From positions 1 to 64,000 of the forward strand of contig SYGP01000002.1 of the NCBI GenBank assembly GCA_005799495.1: DNA of 64,000 bases. The letters run 5' to 3'. A model generated the notes under the pieces. That model worked only from the letters and a program-made list of their open reading frames with translations. It was not told the origin of the DNA and searched no databases. This DNA comes from Planctomycetia bacterium. Its GTDB lineage: Bacteria > Planctomycetota > Phycisphaerae > Phycisphaerales > SM1A02. Made by a program: the position numbers and the translations under genes. Below are positions 44,535 through 53,184 of the stretch, piece by piece (position 1 is the stretch's first letter; every line of letters begins with the position of its first letter).

Positions 44535-44556
44535 GATCGGCTCATGATCGGCTCAT
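44528..44556 (-). repeat. 11-base tandem repeat forming mini-ORFs before ppk2
   Basis: GGCTCATGATC occurs at 44528-44538 and 44539-44549, with a partial copy at 44550-44556. On the minus strand each unit brings an ATG and reads ATG AGC CGA TCA TGA. The stop of each mini-ORF overlaps the next ATG, so two Met-Ser-Arg-Ser peptides run head-to-tail into ppk2. A GAGAGG Shine-Dalgarno-like site lies 4 bases before the first ATG. Confidence 0.7.
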
Positions 44557-44580
44557 CGAGCCTCTCGGCGAAGTCGCGCG

Positions 44581-45393
44581 TCACTGCTTCGCAAAGTGGG
44601 CGTTCACTTGGTTCCAGTTGACGACATCCCACCAGGCGGCGAGGTAGTCGGCGCGGCGATTCTGGTAGTTCAAGTAGTACGCGTGCTCCCACACATCGAC
44701 GCCAAGCAGCGGGCGTCCTGCCACATCGACGAATCCCTTCATCAGCGGGTTGTCCTGATTGGGTGTGGAGCCGATGGCGAGCGATCCGTCACCCTTGCGC
44801 ACGAGCCACGCCCAGCCCGATCCGAATCGCTTCATCCCCGCTTCGGCAAAGGCCTTCTTGAACGCATCGATTCCGCCGAAGGCGCTGTTGATCGCCGCGG
44901 AGAGTTCGGCGCTCGGAGTCCCTCCCGAACCTTTGGGTGACATGATGTTCCAGAAGAACGAGTGGTTCCAGTGTCCGCCACCATTGTTGCGCACGCCTGC
45001 ACGGATGGTTTCAGGAATGGATCCCATCTGCATGCAGATTTCATCGAGCGACCACTTTGCGTAGTCGCTCTGACCCTCGAGCGCCTTGTTCAGATTGTCG
45101 ACATAGGCCTGATGATGCTTCGTGCGGTGAATGTTCATCGTCTTCTGGTCGATGGACGGTTCGAGCGCGTTCTCCGCATAGGGCAGGTCGGGCAAGGTGA
45201 ATGGCATGGTGTTTTCCTTCTTCGTCGGGGGGGTGCGCGAGTGAGGGGCGCTCTGGACGCCGCTCACCAGACTCGAGACTCCAGCCGTGGAAAGTAACGC
45301 AGAAGCACCGAGACCTGCAAGGAACGACCGCCGAGTCGGGCCATCGGGATGGCCGAGGTGGCGTGGATCGGTTTCGCTTGACGTGCCTTCCAT
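44581..45393 (-). CDS. sod: Superoxide dismutase, Mn-type, with Tat signal
   Basis: 270 residues from 45393. Residues ~22-32 ([11 protein letters not shown]) form a twin-arginine motif followed by a hydrophobic core, so the folded enzyme could be exported. The SOD body starts at [10 protein letters not shown] (45207) with metal ligands in [20 protein letters not shown] and DVWEHAYY. The outer-sphere Gln lies in the C-terminal [10 protein letters not shown] block, as in MnSOD. An AAGGA site precedes the internal ATG, so a cytosolic form is also likely. Upstream of ppk2. Confidence 0.9.
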   Translation of the reverse strand: MEGTSSETDPRHLGHPDGPTRRSFLAGLGASALLSTAGVSSLVSGVQSAPHSRTPPTKKENTMPFTLPDLPYAENALEPSIDQKTMNIHRTKHHQAYVDNLNKALEGQSDYAKWSLDEICMQMGSIPETIRAGVRNNGGGHWNHSFFWNIMSPKGSGGTPSAELSAAINSAFGGIDAFKKAFAEAGMKRFGSGWAWLVRKGDGSLAIGSTPNQDNPLMKGFVDVAGRPLLGVDVWEHAYYLNYQNRRADYLAAWWDVVNWNQVNAHFAKQ

Positions 45394-45468
45394 CGGGAGA
45401 GGCAATGGTAGGCGGGCGCAGCGCACGCTACGGGCAGCGCCCAACGGAGCCGCATACGCTGATCGATC

Positions 45469-46509
45469 ATGCGCCCCGTGCAGCGTGTTCTCGATGCCGC
45501 AACCAACCGCGCTCTCGAAGCTGCGCGGGTGCTCGAGGATGTCGCGCGCTTCCTGCTCGATGATGCGGAGATGGCTGAGGCGTTCAAGCGCGTTCGGCAT
45601 GGGATCGCGGCTGCGGTCGATGGCGCTTCGCACGCAGCACGCATTGGTGCTCGCGATGTGGAGCGGGATGTCGGCGTTCCCATCGAGGGTGAACGCGAGG
45701 CGGTTCGTCGCGGGATCGCGGATGTGGTGCGCGCGAATGGTTCGCGGCTGGGTGAGGCACTTCGCACGCTGGAGGAGATGCTGAAGACAACAGGGGACGA
45801 TGCATGGAGCCGTGTGGAGTCGCTCCGCTATCAGGGATATTCGATGATTGCCCTGTTGCTCGAGCGCCTGCGTCCCCTGACCGTGCGCCAGTGGGGAGTG
45901 TGCCTCGTGCTGACGGAGTCGATCTGTACGCGCCCCTGGCAGGAGGTGGTGGATGGCGCACTCGAGGGCGGTGTTGCGTGCATTCAGCTGCGGGAGAAGG
46001 GGTGGGCGACGGGCGCGTTGCTCGCGCGCGCAGATGCGCTCCTTGCGAGTGCAGCGAAGTTCGGTGCGAGCGTGATCATCAATGACCGCATCGATGTGGC
46101 GATTGCCGCAGGGGCGCACGGCGTGCATCTCGGGCAAGATGACCTTCCCCTTCGCGCGGCGCGGCGGCTGGCGGGTGGCACGCTGATCATCGGTGCCACC
46201 GTGCACGATCCATCGGAGGCGGATGCAGCTGTCGCCGCGGGCGCCGACTACTGCGGCGTCGGCGCGATGTTCGACACAGCCGTCAAGCCCGAGCGCAGGC
46301 CGGCAGGGCCCGCGTGGCTGCGGGCGTTCGTGGAACGCCATCCGCGCATGCCGCATCTGGCAATCGGCGGCATCACTGCCGCGCAGGCTGCGGAACTTCG
46401 TGCCGCGGGCTGCCGTGGCATTGCGGTGTCTTCCGCACTCTGCCGGGCAGCGGATCCGAAGTCCGTCGCACGCGAACTGACGGCGCTCTTCCCATGCCCG
46501 CGCGAGTGA
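45469..46509 (+). CDS. thiE: ThiD2-ThiE fusion, thiamine-phosphate synthase
   Basis: 346 residues. The N-terminal ~125 residues ([31 protein letters not shown]) match the ThiD2 domain, an HMP-phosphate kinase in other bacteria. The C-terminal ThiE barrel has [26 protein letters not shown] and LAIGGI. It joins HMP-pyrophosphate and thiazole-phosphate to make thiamine phosphate, and could do the kinase step as well. The ATG at 45469 is 8 bases after TACGCT. The next gene overlaps by 16 bases. Confidence 0.92.
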   Translation: MRPVQRVLDAATNRALEAARVLEDVARFLLDDAEMAEAFKRVRHGIAAAVDGASHAARIGARDVERDVGVPIEGEREAVRRGIADVVRANGSRLGEALRTLEEMLKTTGDDAWSRVESLRYQGYSMIALLLERLRPLTVRQWGVCLVLTESICTRPWQEVVDGALEGGVACIQLREKGWATGALLARADALLASAAKFGASVIINDRIDVAIAAGAHGVHLGQDDLPLRAARRLAGGTLIIGATVHDPSEADAAVAAGADYCGVGAMFDTAVKPERRPAGPAWLRAFVERHPRMPHLAIGGITAAQAAELRAAGCRGIAVSSALCRAADPKSVARELTALFPCPRE

Positions 46510-47333
46510 CGGCTGCGCGACTTGAGTTGCTCGGCACTGGCACGAGCTCAGGTGTTCCCGTGATCGCCTGCGACTGCGCAACATGCGTTTCCGATGACCC
46601 GCGTGACCGCCGCCTGCGAACAAGTGCCGCGCTGCGTTTTACCGATCCGCAGGGACAGGATCGCATTTGGCTGATCGATGTTTCGCCTGATCACCGCGAG
46701 CAAGCGCTGCGAAGCAGGATTTCGCGCTGTGATGCGATCTTGATTACCCACGCGCACATGGATCACATCGCGGGGCTCGACGAGGTGCGCCGCTACAACT
46801 CGCTGATGCGCGCGCCGATCGAGGTCTTCGCCGATACCGAGACGATGACAGATGTGGAGCGTGTCTTTCGCTACATCTTCCGTCGACAGACGAATGCGAA
46901 TGACTCGTTCGTGGCAGACCTGATTCCCCACCGAGTGACTCCGAGCGTTGCAGTCGAGCGCCACGGCCTTCGCATGCGACCGTTCACGATGCTGCATGGT
47001 CGGGTTCCAGTCCTCGCCTGGCGCATTGAGGCGGTCGACGGCGGCGATGGCGGGGGACTGCTGCCGCTGGCGTATTGCACCGATGTGTCTGCAGTGCCAC
47101 CGGAGGCGTTTCAGTGGCTCACGGGGCTGCAAACGCTGGTGCTCGACATGCTTCGATTTCGTGCGCATCCGACTCACTTCACGGTGGATGAGGCGGTCTC
47201 CGTCGCGGCGCAACTCGCCGCGAAGCGAACGGTGTTCGTTCACATGACCCATGACATCCGCCATGCGGAATTGGCGCCGCGACTGCCGGCCGGGATGGCA
47301 CTGGGGTTCGACGGCATGCAGTTGCCGGCATGA
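46494..47333 (+). CDS. PhnP-like MBL-fold hydrolase
   Basis: 279 residues. Start [18 protein letters not shown] has the Cys knuckle typical of PhnP (CDCATC at 26-31), followed by HAHMDH (86-91), LHG and THDIRHAE metal motifs. PhnP-type enzymes hydrolyse cyclic ribose phosphodiesters; tRNA-processing or lipoate relatives are alternatives. ATG at 46494 overlaps thiE by 16 bases in another frame. atpG follows after 31 bases. Confidence 0.88.
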   Translation: MPARVTAARLELLGTGTSSGVPVIACDCATCVSDDPRDRRLRTSAALRFTDPQGQDRIWLIDVSPDHREQALRSRISRCDAILITHAHMDHIAGLDEVRRYNSLMRAPIEVFADTETMTDVERVFRYIFRRQTNANDSFVADLIPHRVTPSVAVERHGLRMRPFTMLHGRVPVLAWRIEAVDGGDGGGLLPLAYCTDVSAVPPEAFQWLTGLQTLVLDMLRFRAHPTHFTVDEAVSVAAQLAAKRTVFVHMTHDIRHAELAPRLPAGMALGFDGMQLPA

Positions 47334-47364
47334 GCCCGCTCAGTGCTACTATCCGCCGCTCCCC

Positions 47365-48261
47365 ATGGCACAGATCCGTGAAATCAAGAAGCGCATGGTC
47401 GCCGTCAAGACGATCCAGCGCATCACCAAGACGATGCAGATGATCGCGACGGCGAAGTTCACCGCCGCGCTTCAGCGTTCCAAGGCGACGCGCCCTTACA
47501 CCGACCGCATTCGCCAACTCGTGGGCGAGGTCTCGTCGGCAGCGGGCGAGGTGGAGAATCCGCTGCTCGGTGGGGCACGCAAGTCGGGGCGCGAACTCGT
47601 GTTGGTTGTCACGAGCGATCGCGGTCTGTGCGGTGCCTACAACGGGAGTGTGCTTCGACGCGCGATGCAGGAGATCCGCGCGCGCCGTGGCGAGAAGCGC
47701 GACTTGGTGATCGAGACCGTGGGAAAGAAGGCGAGTTCGTTCTTCAAGTTCCAGCGGATCGATGTCGCGGAGCGGCACAGCTTTGGCGACAAGCCCGCAT
47801 TCGATGCCGTGGCAAGCGTGGCGCAGCGTTACATGGACGACTTCACTGCAGGGAAGATCGATGCCGTCCATGTGGTGTTCATGCGGTTCATCTCCGCAGC
47901 GAAGCAGGTCCCGGATGTCATGCAGCTGTTGCCGCTCAGCCTTGATTCGGAGGCCGGAGCAGCGAATGCGGCGAACTCGCCAGCGTCGACCAAGGGCGCG
48001 TCGACGGTGTACGAGTTCGCGCCGAGCGCGCCTGCCCTGCTCGATGAACTGCTGCCGAAGTCGGTGAAGGTGTCGCTGTTCCAAGCGCTGAACGACGCCA
48101 TCGTGAGCGAGAATGTGATGCGCATGGTTGCGATGAAGGCTGCCACTGACAACGCGGGTGGGCTTGGGCGAACACTCAAGCGGAACTACAACCGCGCGCG
48201 GCAGGCGAAGATCACCACGGAACTCACGGAGATCATTGCTGGCGCTGCGGCGCTCGAGTGA
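47365..48261 (+). CDS. atpG: ATP synthase gamma chain
   Basis: 298 residues. N-terminal IKKRMVAVKTIQRITKTMQMIATAK and C-terminal ENVMRMVAMKAATDNAGGL are diagnostic of the rotor coiled-coil; TSDRGLCGAYNGS is the middle core. A loop with ANAANSPASTKGAS is an Ala/Ser insertion. In F1 it turns inside the alpha3-beta3 head. No other atp gene is in the window, so the gamma gene is separated from its operon. A TACTAT box lies 12 bases before the ATG. Confidence 0.93.
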   Translation: MAQIREIKKRMVAVKTIQRITKTMQMIATAKFTAALQRSKATRPYTDRIRQLVGEVSSAAGEVENPLLGGARKSGRELVLVVTSDRGLCGAYNGSVLRRAMQEIRARRGEKRDLVIETVGKKASSFFKFQRIDVAERHSFGDKPAFDAVASVAQRYMDDFTAGKIDAVHVVFMRFISAAKQVPDVMQLLPLSLDSEAGAANAANSPASTKGASTVYEFAPSAPALLDELLPKSVKVSLFQALNDAIVSENVMRMVAMKAATDNAGGLGRTLKRNYNRARQAKITTELTEIIAGAAALE

Positions 48262-48291
48262 GTTTGACTGCGTGCGCGGCGTACGTCGCGC

Positions 48292-48813
48292 TCATCGCAC
48301 TGGCGCGTCGGGAAGCTCTGGCGCGGTCGTGGGAACGCCCGTGGCGACATCATTGCCGGCCTTCTCCCATGCCTTGAGACCTCCCTCGAGCGTGTAGACG
48401 CGGCTGAAGCCGAGTTCGAGCAGGCGCTTGCTGGCTGCCTTCGCGAGCACATCGTTGTAGTCGCTGTCGTACACCACCACGGCAGTGTCCTCGCCGAGCA
48501 CGCCCTTTGCCTCGAGCGTCATGTCCTCGAATGGAAGGCTGATCGCGCCTGCAATGTGCTTCTGCGCATAGAGCTCGCGACTGCGTGGATCACAGAACAC
48601 GCTCTTGGTTCGGCGTCCGAACACGCCTGTGGGCTCATTCATGGTCCGCAGCGCGTCATAGGCGGTGACATAGACCAAGTCCTTGTCGCTCGTCTTCCGG
48701 TCGCATGCATTCTGCTGCAGGGCAAGCAAGAGGATGGACACGCCGATGCACGCGCGGAGGACTCTGGCGGCAGGCGTCGGATGTGCCACGATGCAGTATC
48801 GTGAGGTTTCCAT
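48292..48813 (-). CDS. Rhodanese-like lipoprotein without the catalytic Cys
   Basis: About 170 residues. A signal sequence ends at ALQQNAC, a possible lipobox. The rhodanese fold is clear (HIAGAISLPFEDM; LLELGFSRVYTLEGGLKAW), but the active-site loop, normally VYC-x-x-G-x-R, reads VYDSDYNDV: the Cys is Asp. It should not transfer sulfur, and may bind a ligand instead. Start is uncertain: ATG at 48813 abuts the divergent gene, ATG at 48837 overlaps it, and GTG at 48786 leaves a gap. Confidence 0.75.
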   Translation of the reverse strand: METSRYCIVAHPTPAARVLRACIGVSILLLALQQNACDRKTSDKDLVYVTAYDALRTMNEPTGVFGRRTKSVFCDPRSRELYAQKHIAGAISLPFEDMTLEAKGVLGEDTAVVVYDSDYNDVLAKAASKRLLELGFSRVYTLEGGLKAWEKAGNDVATGVPTTAPELPDAPVR

Positions 48814-49684
48814 GAGCTGGTGGAAGCTTCCGTGCATTCGCGCAGTCTATGCAGGGCTCGGCATTGTTCTTCTTGGGCTGCCCGCCGCTGCGCTACGGGA
48901 GCAGACGCCTCCATCGCGGATGGCGGAGCCTGTGAAGATGGAAGTGCTCTCCGCGCTCGCCCGAATGTCGGATGGAAGTGATGCGTTGGTGGTGCGTTTT
49001 ACGATGGAGCCTCAGTGGCACATGTACTGGAGTAACCCTGGAGACTCCGGAGCCGCGACCTGCGTGACCGCGGCGCTGCCGCGAGGTTGGACGGGAGGCG
49101 CACCGCGCTTGCCGCGCCCCCAGATTCTTGGATCGGCGGATGAACGCAACTATGGATACGAAAGGACCTTCGATGTGCTCGTGCCGGTCGTCGCACCAGT
49201 GGGAAGTGAGCCGCCGTCGATCTCCGTGCGCGTTCACGCGGACTGGATGGTGTGCAAGGATCGGTGCCAGGTGGGGAAGGCAAGTGTGTCGGTGGAAGTG
49301 AGCACGGAAGCCGTTCCGTATTCGCCGGCGCTGCATCGCAGCTATCCGCTGAAGCTTCCGCCGTGCGTGCGCACCCAGATGGAGGAGTCGCCGGGCGAGC
49401 GAGTGCTGCTCCTGACCTTTGCGTCCGCGGCCATTCCGCAGCGCCCCGTGCGGTTCGTGCCCGATGCGGTCGCGGGAGTTGAGTGGGTTGGGGGCACGGG
49501 ACCTTTCTCCGCCGTCGAACGCGGACGCGAGATGACGCTGCGCCTACCATTCCGGGTGAATGCCAGGGATGCGGTGGACGGTCCGCCGCGCCTTCGCGGA
49601 CTTCTGCTTTCGGGCGACCGCGAGGGGGATCCGGCGTATCAGTTCGATGTGTTGCCGTCGGATGTTGCGACGGTCGGCAGGTAG
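48812..49684 (+). CDS. Stand-alone DsbD alpha-domain-like periplasmic protein
   Basis: 290 residues. Signal peptide (GLGIVLLGLPAAALRE), then a DsbD N-terminal-like domain: HMYWSNPGDSG, LPRPQILGSADERNYGYE and the Cys pair in DWMVCKDRCQVG. The DsbD membrane and thioredoxin domains are missing. In DsbD this domain passes electrons to substrates in the periplasm. It starts at the ATG at 48812, overlapping the start of the divergent rhodanese gene. The C-terminal ~120 residues look beta-rich and unassigned. Confidence 0.75.
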   Translation: MSWWKLPCIRAVYAGLGIVLLGLPAAALREQTPPSRMAEPVKMEVLSALARMSDGSDALVVRFTMEPQWHMYWSNPGDSGAATCVTAALPRGWTGGAPRLPRPQILGSADERNYGYERTFDVLVPVVAPVGSEPPSISVRVHADWMVCKDRCQVGKASVSVEVSTEAVPYSPALHRSYPLKLPPCVRTQMEESPGERVLLLTFASAAIPQRPVRFVPDAVAGVEWVGGTGPFSAVERGREMTLRLPFRVNARDAVDGPPRLRGLLLSGDREGDPAYQFDVLPSDVATVGR

Positions 49685-49706
49685 ACATCAGAGGTCGAGA
49701 CATCAG
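49684..49706 (+). repeat. Direct repeat upstream of the redoxin gene
   Basis: GACATCAG at 49684-49691 and 49699-49706, a 15-base period, at the end of the DsbD-like gene. A regulator site is possible; nothing else supports it. Confidence 0.35.
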
Positions 49707-49727
49707 GGCGAAGAGCCCAAGAAATCC

Positions 49728-49744
49728 GCGGACGGATAGTCCGC
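49728..49744 (+). promoter_or_regulatory. Hairpin just before the redoxin Shine-Dalgarno
   Basis: GCGGAC/GTCCGC stem with a GGATA loop, 6 bases before AGGAG of the next gene. It could stabilise the mRNA 5' end or hide the ribosome site. Confidence 0.4.
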
Positions 49745-49760
49745 ACTTACAGGAGCCCCC

Positions 49761-50426
49761 ATGCGATTCACCACAGCCATCCTCACTGTTGCCACTCTCA
49801 CTTGCAGCGCCCTGCTCGGAGCTGCCCAGCAGGGCGATCCTCATGCAGGTCACGATCATTCCAAGCACACCCACGACAAGGCCGAGATTGCGCATGCAGC
49901 GCCCGCCTTCAGCTTGAAGGGCGTGGACGGGAAGACCTACTCGCTGGCGGATTACAAGGGCAAGGTCGTGGTGCTGGAGTGGTTCTGTTCGTCCTGCCCC
50001 GCCAGCGGGCGCGGCGAGGGTTCCTTCTGGGGAAGTGGCAAGGCAGCGGCAACGGTCGAAGGTCTGCGCAAGGCAGATCCCGATGCCATGTACTTCGCCG
50101 TGAACTCGACGAAGGATGGCTACAACGGGATGAGCAATGCGGAAGAGGGCACCGCCAGCGCCGAGGTGATGTCGAAGGCGGGTGCGTCCGTTCCAGTGCT
50201 GCTCGACGCGGATGGAAAGGTGGGCAAGGCCTACGGCGCGAAGACCACGCCGCATGTGTTCATCATTGCCGCCGATGGCAATGTGGCCTACATCGGAGCT
50301 CCCGTGAGCAAGGATGGCAAGACCAATTATGTGGTGAACGCCGTGACTGCACTGAAGGCCGGAAAGCCCGTCGAGCCCGCCACAACGAAGAACGAGGGCT
50401 GCGGCGTCAAGTACGCCAAGCAGTGA
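49761..50426 (+). CDS. Exported redoxin with a His-rich N-terminus
   Basis: 221 residues. Signal peptide, then a His/Asp-rich part (GDPHAGHDHSKHTHDKAEIAH) that could bind metal. Residues ~50-185 form a thioredoxin/AhpC-like fold with the redox pair in LEWFCSSCPASG, and VLLDADGKVGKAYGAKTTPH with the usual cis-Pro. The C-terminus has another Cys (NEGCGVKY). A periplasmic thiol-reducing enzyme, next to the DsbD-like domain and rhodanese, forms a small redox group. AGGAG precedes the ATG. Confidence 0.85.
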   Translation: MRFTTAILTVATLTCSALLGAAQQGDPHAGHDHSKHTHDKAEIAHAAPAFSLKGVDGKTYSLADYKGKVVVLEWFCSSCPASGRGEGSFWGSGKAAATVEGLRKADPDAMYFAVNSTKDGYNGMSNAEEGTASAEVMSKAGASVPVLLDADGKVGKAYGAKTTPHVFIIAADGNVAYIGAPVSKDGKTNYVVNAVTALKAGKPVEPATTKNEGCGVKYAKQ

Positions 50427-50478
50427 TCTTCATCGGTCCGCTCCCTGATCCTGTTCAGCAGTCAGCCGATGCCTGGCG

Positions 50479-51612
50479 TTAGCCGGGCAGGCTGACTGGC
50501 ATGATCACATAGGTCAGATCCTCGCCGACCTTGAAGACACCCGGTCGATTGGGAGCCTTCATCTCGACGGCGATCTCCGAACTGTCCGCAATGCGCAGGA
50601 CATCGGTGACATAGCCAGGGTTGAAGGCGATGTCGATCTCCTTCCCTTCCCATTTGCGCATGGCAACGCGAACCTCCGCCTCGCCCATCTCAGCGGCGCG
50701 CGAGGAGATCGTGAGCGTCTTGTCGGCGAAGGAGAACTTCACGCCCTTGCTTTCCTCGTTCGTCAGCAGCGCGGCGCGCTTGACGGCCGCCGCGAGTTCC
50801 GCGGTATCGAAGCTGGCGCGGCGATCGTGCTCTTTCGGGATCACATCGTCGAAGGGCGGAAATGTGCCCTCGATCAGGCTTGAAATGACCGTGGCTGTTT
50901 CGCCCACTTCGAAGCGGATGCGGTTGCGGTTTCGGCTGATGCGCACCGCAGTGTCGGGGTCATCGAGCAGGCGGTTGAGGACCTGCAATGTCTTCGTCGG
51001 GATGATGCATGCGGAATCGCCATCCGCGGATCCCGTGCATTCGCCCTGCACGAGTGCGAGGCGACGACCATCGGTCGCGACCATGCGGAGGCGCCGCCCT
51101 TTTCTTTCGAGCAGCACGCCGTTGAATGCGTACCGCGAATTGTCCGCAGCCGTCGCAAACGCAGAGCGACCGATCATCCGCCGCAGGTGACCCGCTGCGA
51201 TCTCGAACTCGGGAGCCGATGCCTCGGCATCGGTTTCCGCCGGAAACTCTCGTGGGTCGTATCCGAACACGCGGAACTTGGCGTCCTCGCTTCGGACGGT
51301 GGCGATCTGCTTGTCCATCTCGATCGCGAGCGTCGAGTCGTCGCACGATCGGACGATCTGCGAGAGCTTGTCCGCGGGCACCAAAGCGTCGCCATCGGAG
51401 TGCACCTCGACGCTCGACAGCGTGAGCGACAGCCGAAGATCCTGATCGGTGGCGCTGAGCCGAAGCGTCCCATCCCGGGCCGTCAACTTGACGCACAAGA
51501 GCACTGGCACGGTGGTTCGTGAGAGCACCACGCTCGAGGCAAGCGTCAGTGCGTCGACGAGCGCAGAGCGGTCACAGACGATCTTCAAGGCATCTTGGGT
51601 TGCTGCGGGCAT
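50479..51612 (-). CDS. dnaN: DNA polymerase III beta clamp
   Basis: 377 residues in the three-domain beta-clamp layout: SRTTVPVLLCVKLTARDGTLRLSA cut at TVPVLLCVKL in domain 1, NSRYAFNGVLLERKGRRLRMVATDG in domain 2, and YVIMPVSLPG at the C-terminus (family -MPMRL). It rings DNA and tethers the polymerase. TATATT ends 6 bases before the ATG. dnaA and recF are not in the window, so it is away from the classic origin cluster. Confidence 0.95.
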   Translation of the reverse strand: MPAATQDALKIVCDRSALVDALTLASSVVLSRTTVPVLLCVKLTARDGTLRLSATDQDLRLSLTLSSVEVHSDGDALVPADKLSQIVRSCDDSTLAIEMDKQIATVRSEDAKFRVFGYDPREFPAETDAEASAPEFEIAAGHLRRMIGRSAFATAADNSRYAFNGVLLERKGRRLRMVATDGRRLALVQGECTGSADGDSACIIPTKTLQVLNRLLDDPDTAVRISRNRNRIRFEVGETATVISSLIEGTFPPFDDVIPKEHDRRASFDTAELAAAVKRAALLTNEESKGVKFSFADKTLTISSRAAEMGEAEVRVAMRKWEGKEIDIAFNPGYVTDVLRIADSSEIAVEMKAPNRPGVFKVGEDLTYVIMPVSLPG

Positions 51613-51664
51613 GCACGGAATATATCGGTTCTTCTGAAGGGAATCCGCTGCCTATCCTTTGGGC

Positions 51665-52045
51665 ATGTTGCACACGATTGTGCGCTGGATCCGCAAGGTC
51701 TATCCCGGGGTGGTCTTCGGCGGGTACCTGATTGCATTCATTCTTGCGTTCACCATGGTGTTCATGCTCCCCATCGGTGCGCTCGGCATGGTGTTCCTTG
51801 CCGTGATGGCGCTGATACCGGTGGTGGCATTGCTGGCGGTGGTCAAGGCGGTGGAACGGCCGCTCGCGCACCGGAAGCTGCGGCGGGGGAAGTGTCCTGC
51901 CTGCGAGGCGTCGTCGGTCGTTCCAAGGGATTTGCGCGACGGGAACGGCGGAACGGGTTTCGCGTGCGGCGCATGCGGAGCGCTGTTCACTGCGCGTGGC
52001 GCGGACATCGAAGTGGATGCGGAGATAAGCGCGGCAGCGAACTAA
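51665..52045 (+). CDS. Small membrane protein with zinc-ribbon tail
   Basis: 126 residues. Two membrane helices (~9-28 VYPGVVFGGYLIAFILAFTM and ~30-60) precede a Cys4 ribbon, GKCPACEASSVVPRDL...FACGACGALF. The soluble tail likely binds zinc on one face of the membrane. No function is known. The ATG at 51665 lies 6 bases after TATCCT; a TTG at 51659 is in frame. It is divergent from dnaN and overlaps the next gene tail by 4 bases. Confidence 0.7.
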   Translation: MLHTIVRWIRKVYPGVVFGGYLIAFILAFTMVFMLPIGALGMVFLAVMALIPVVALLAVVKAVERPLAHRKLRRGKCPACEASSVVPRDLRDGNGGTGFACGACGALFTARGADIEVDAEISAAAN

Positions 52046-52668
52046 CGCTCAGGCGCGACGGGGTGCGGTGCCTTCGGTGACGCGTTGCCTGACTGCACAT
52101 GGGCAAGGACATCGCTGACCACGCGACGAAGCTCGGACTTGCCGTAGTAGATCGTCACCTCGCCTGCGGGCATGACTTCGATGACCATCGGGCTGCCAGC
52201 GCTGCAGATCGCGATGCCATGTCGCGGCGCAGAACCTGCCGTCAGGACAGCAAGCGCAAGGTCACGCAGAATGTGAAAGTCGGCCGGCAGGAAGACCAAC
52301 GCATCACGCGTATTCAGCTCCACCGTGGCAGCGCTGTCGATCGCACGCCATTTCTCGTTTGCTGCCATGGGCTCTGCAACGGCCTCAAAGAGTTCACGCC
52401 AATGTCCGACGGGAATCACATTCGCCTGCGTGAGGTGCAACTTGTGGATGATCGCCTCGATGCTGGTGGCGAGTACCGCACGCGTGAGCCTTGGGATGTC
52501 GGCAGGGAGTTTTGCCGCATGGGCATGATCCGATGCAGCGATGTCCATGCAGCCACTGCGGTCGCCATCGGAGATGGACAGTCGAAGCTCCTCCGCCGTT
52601 CGCGAAGCCACTTCGACCCCGATGGGCTTGAGCAACCGCCACGCTTCTTCGAATGAAACAAATTCCAC
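52042..52668 (-). CDS. Hypothetical protein
   Basis: 208 residues from a GTG. No signal peptide, membrane segment or known motif. The central part (HKLHLTQANVIPVGHWRELFEAV) and the C-terminal AGEVTIYYGKSELRRVVSDVL look helical with a strand, so a folded single-domain cytosolic protein is likely. Its Cys/His content gives no metal site. It is flanked by dnaN-region and YwlE-like genes on the other strand. Confidence 0.55.
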   Translation of the reverse strand: MEFVSFEEAWRLLKPIGVEVASRTAEELRLSISDGDRSGCMDIAASDHAHAAKLPADIPRLTRAVLATSIEAIIHKLHLTQANVIPVGHWRELFEAVAEPMAANEKWRAIDSAATVELNTRDALVFLPADFHILRDLALAVLTAGSAPRHGIAICSAGSPMVIEVMPAGEVTIYYGKSELRRVVSDVLAHVQSGNASPKAPHPVAPER

Positions 52669-52725
52669 GGCTGGATCCTGTTCGTGGAACGATACCGTGG
52701 CGAGTCGATCTGTAGCATCGCCTGT

Positions 52726-53184
52726 GTGAAGACGGTCCTTTTTGTTTGCACAGGAAATACATGCCGTTCACCCATGGCGGAGGCGATCGCCCGAGCCGAG
52801 ATCGAGTCTGGCCGCATGGGGGGCGATCAGGGGAGGATCTTCACGGTCTCGGCGGGAACATCCGCGATGGATGGACATCCCTGTTCGGGTGAGGCGATCG
52901 ATGCACTGCGCCGCATCGGCGTCGAACACGAGGGGAGGAGCAAGCGTCTGACGGCGCAGATGATCCGTGCGGCAGACCTGGTGTTTGGGATGACCGCGGG
53001 ACATGTGTCTGCGGCGCGCAGCCTCGTGGCAGGCGAGCCAGAGCAGTCCGCGAAGATTCACCCGCTGGATCCGAAATCCGATGTGGACGATCCGATCGGG
53101 CTCGGGCACGCGTCGTATGACCGGCTTGCGCGGCAGTTCCGCGACTTGATCCCGAAGCGGCTTGCGGAGATGCTGCCGGCATGA
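52726..53184 (+). CDS. Low-molecular-weight phosphatase, YwlE-like
   Basis: 152 residues from a GTG, 7 bases after TAGCAT. P-loop CTGNTCRSPMAEA carries the C(x)5R nucleophile site; the Asp motif is DVDDPIGLG. The loop residue before the last Cys is Thr, as in Bacillus YwlE, where it favours phospho-arginine over phospho-tyrosine. Overlaps rpiB by ATGA, the same pair order as ywlE-ywlF. No McsB kinase is in the window. Confidence 0.88.
   Translation: MKTVLFVCTGNTCRSPMAEAIARAEIESGRMGGDQGRIFTVSAGTSAMDGHPCSGEAIDALRRIGVEHEGRSKRLTAQMIRAADLVFGMTAGHVSAARSLVAGEPEQSAKIHPLDPKSDVDDPIGLGHASYDRLARQFRDLIPKRLAEMLPA

Noticed and set aside
45394-46623. Upstream extension of sod to a 680-codon frame
   Set aside because: It runs antisense through thiE and lacks a signal sequence at its end; the Tat-signal start at 45393 is better.
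51613-51664. Replication origin at dnaN
   Set aside because: No dnaA neighbour, no cluster of DnaA boxes and only 52 intergenic bases.
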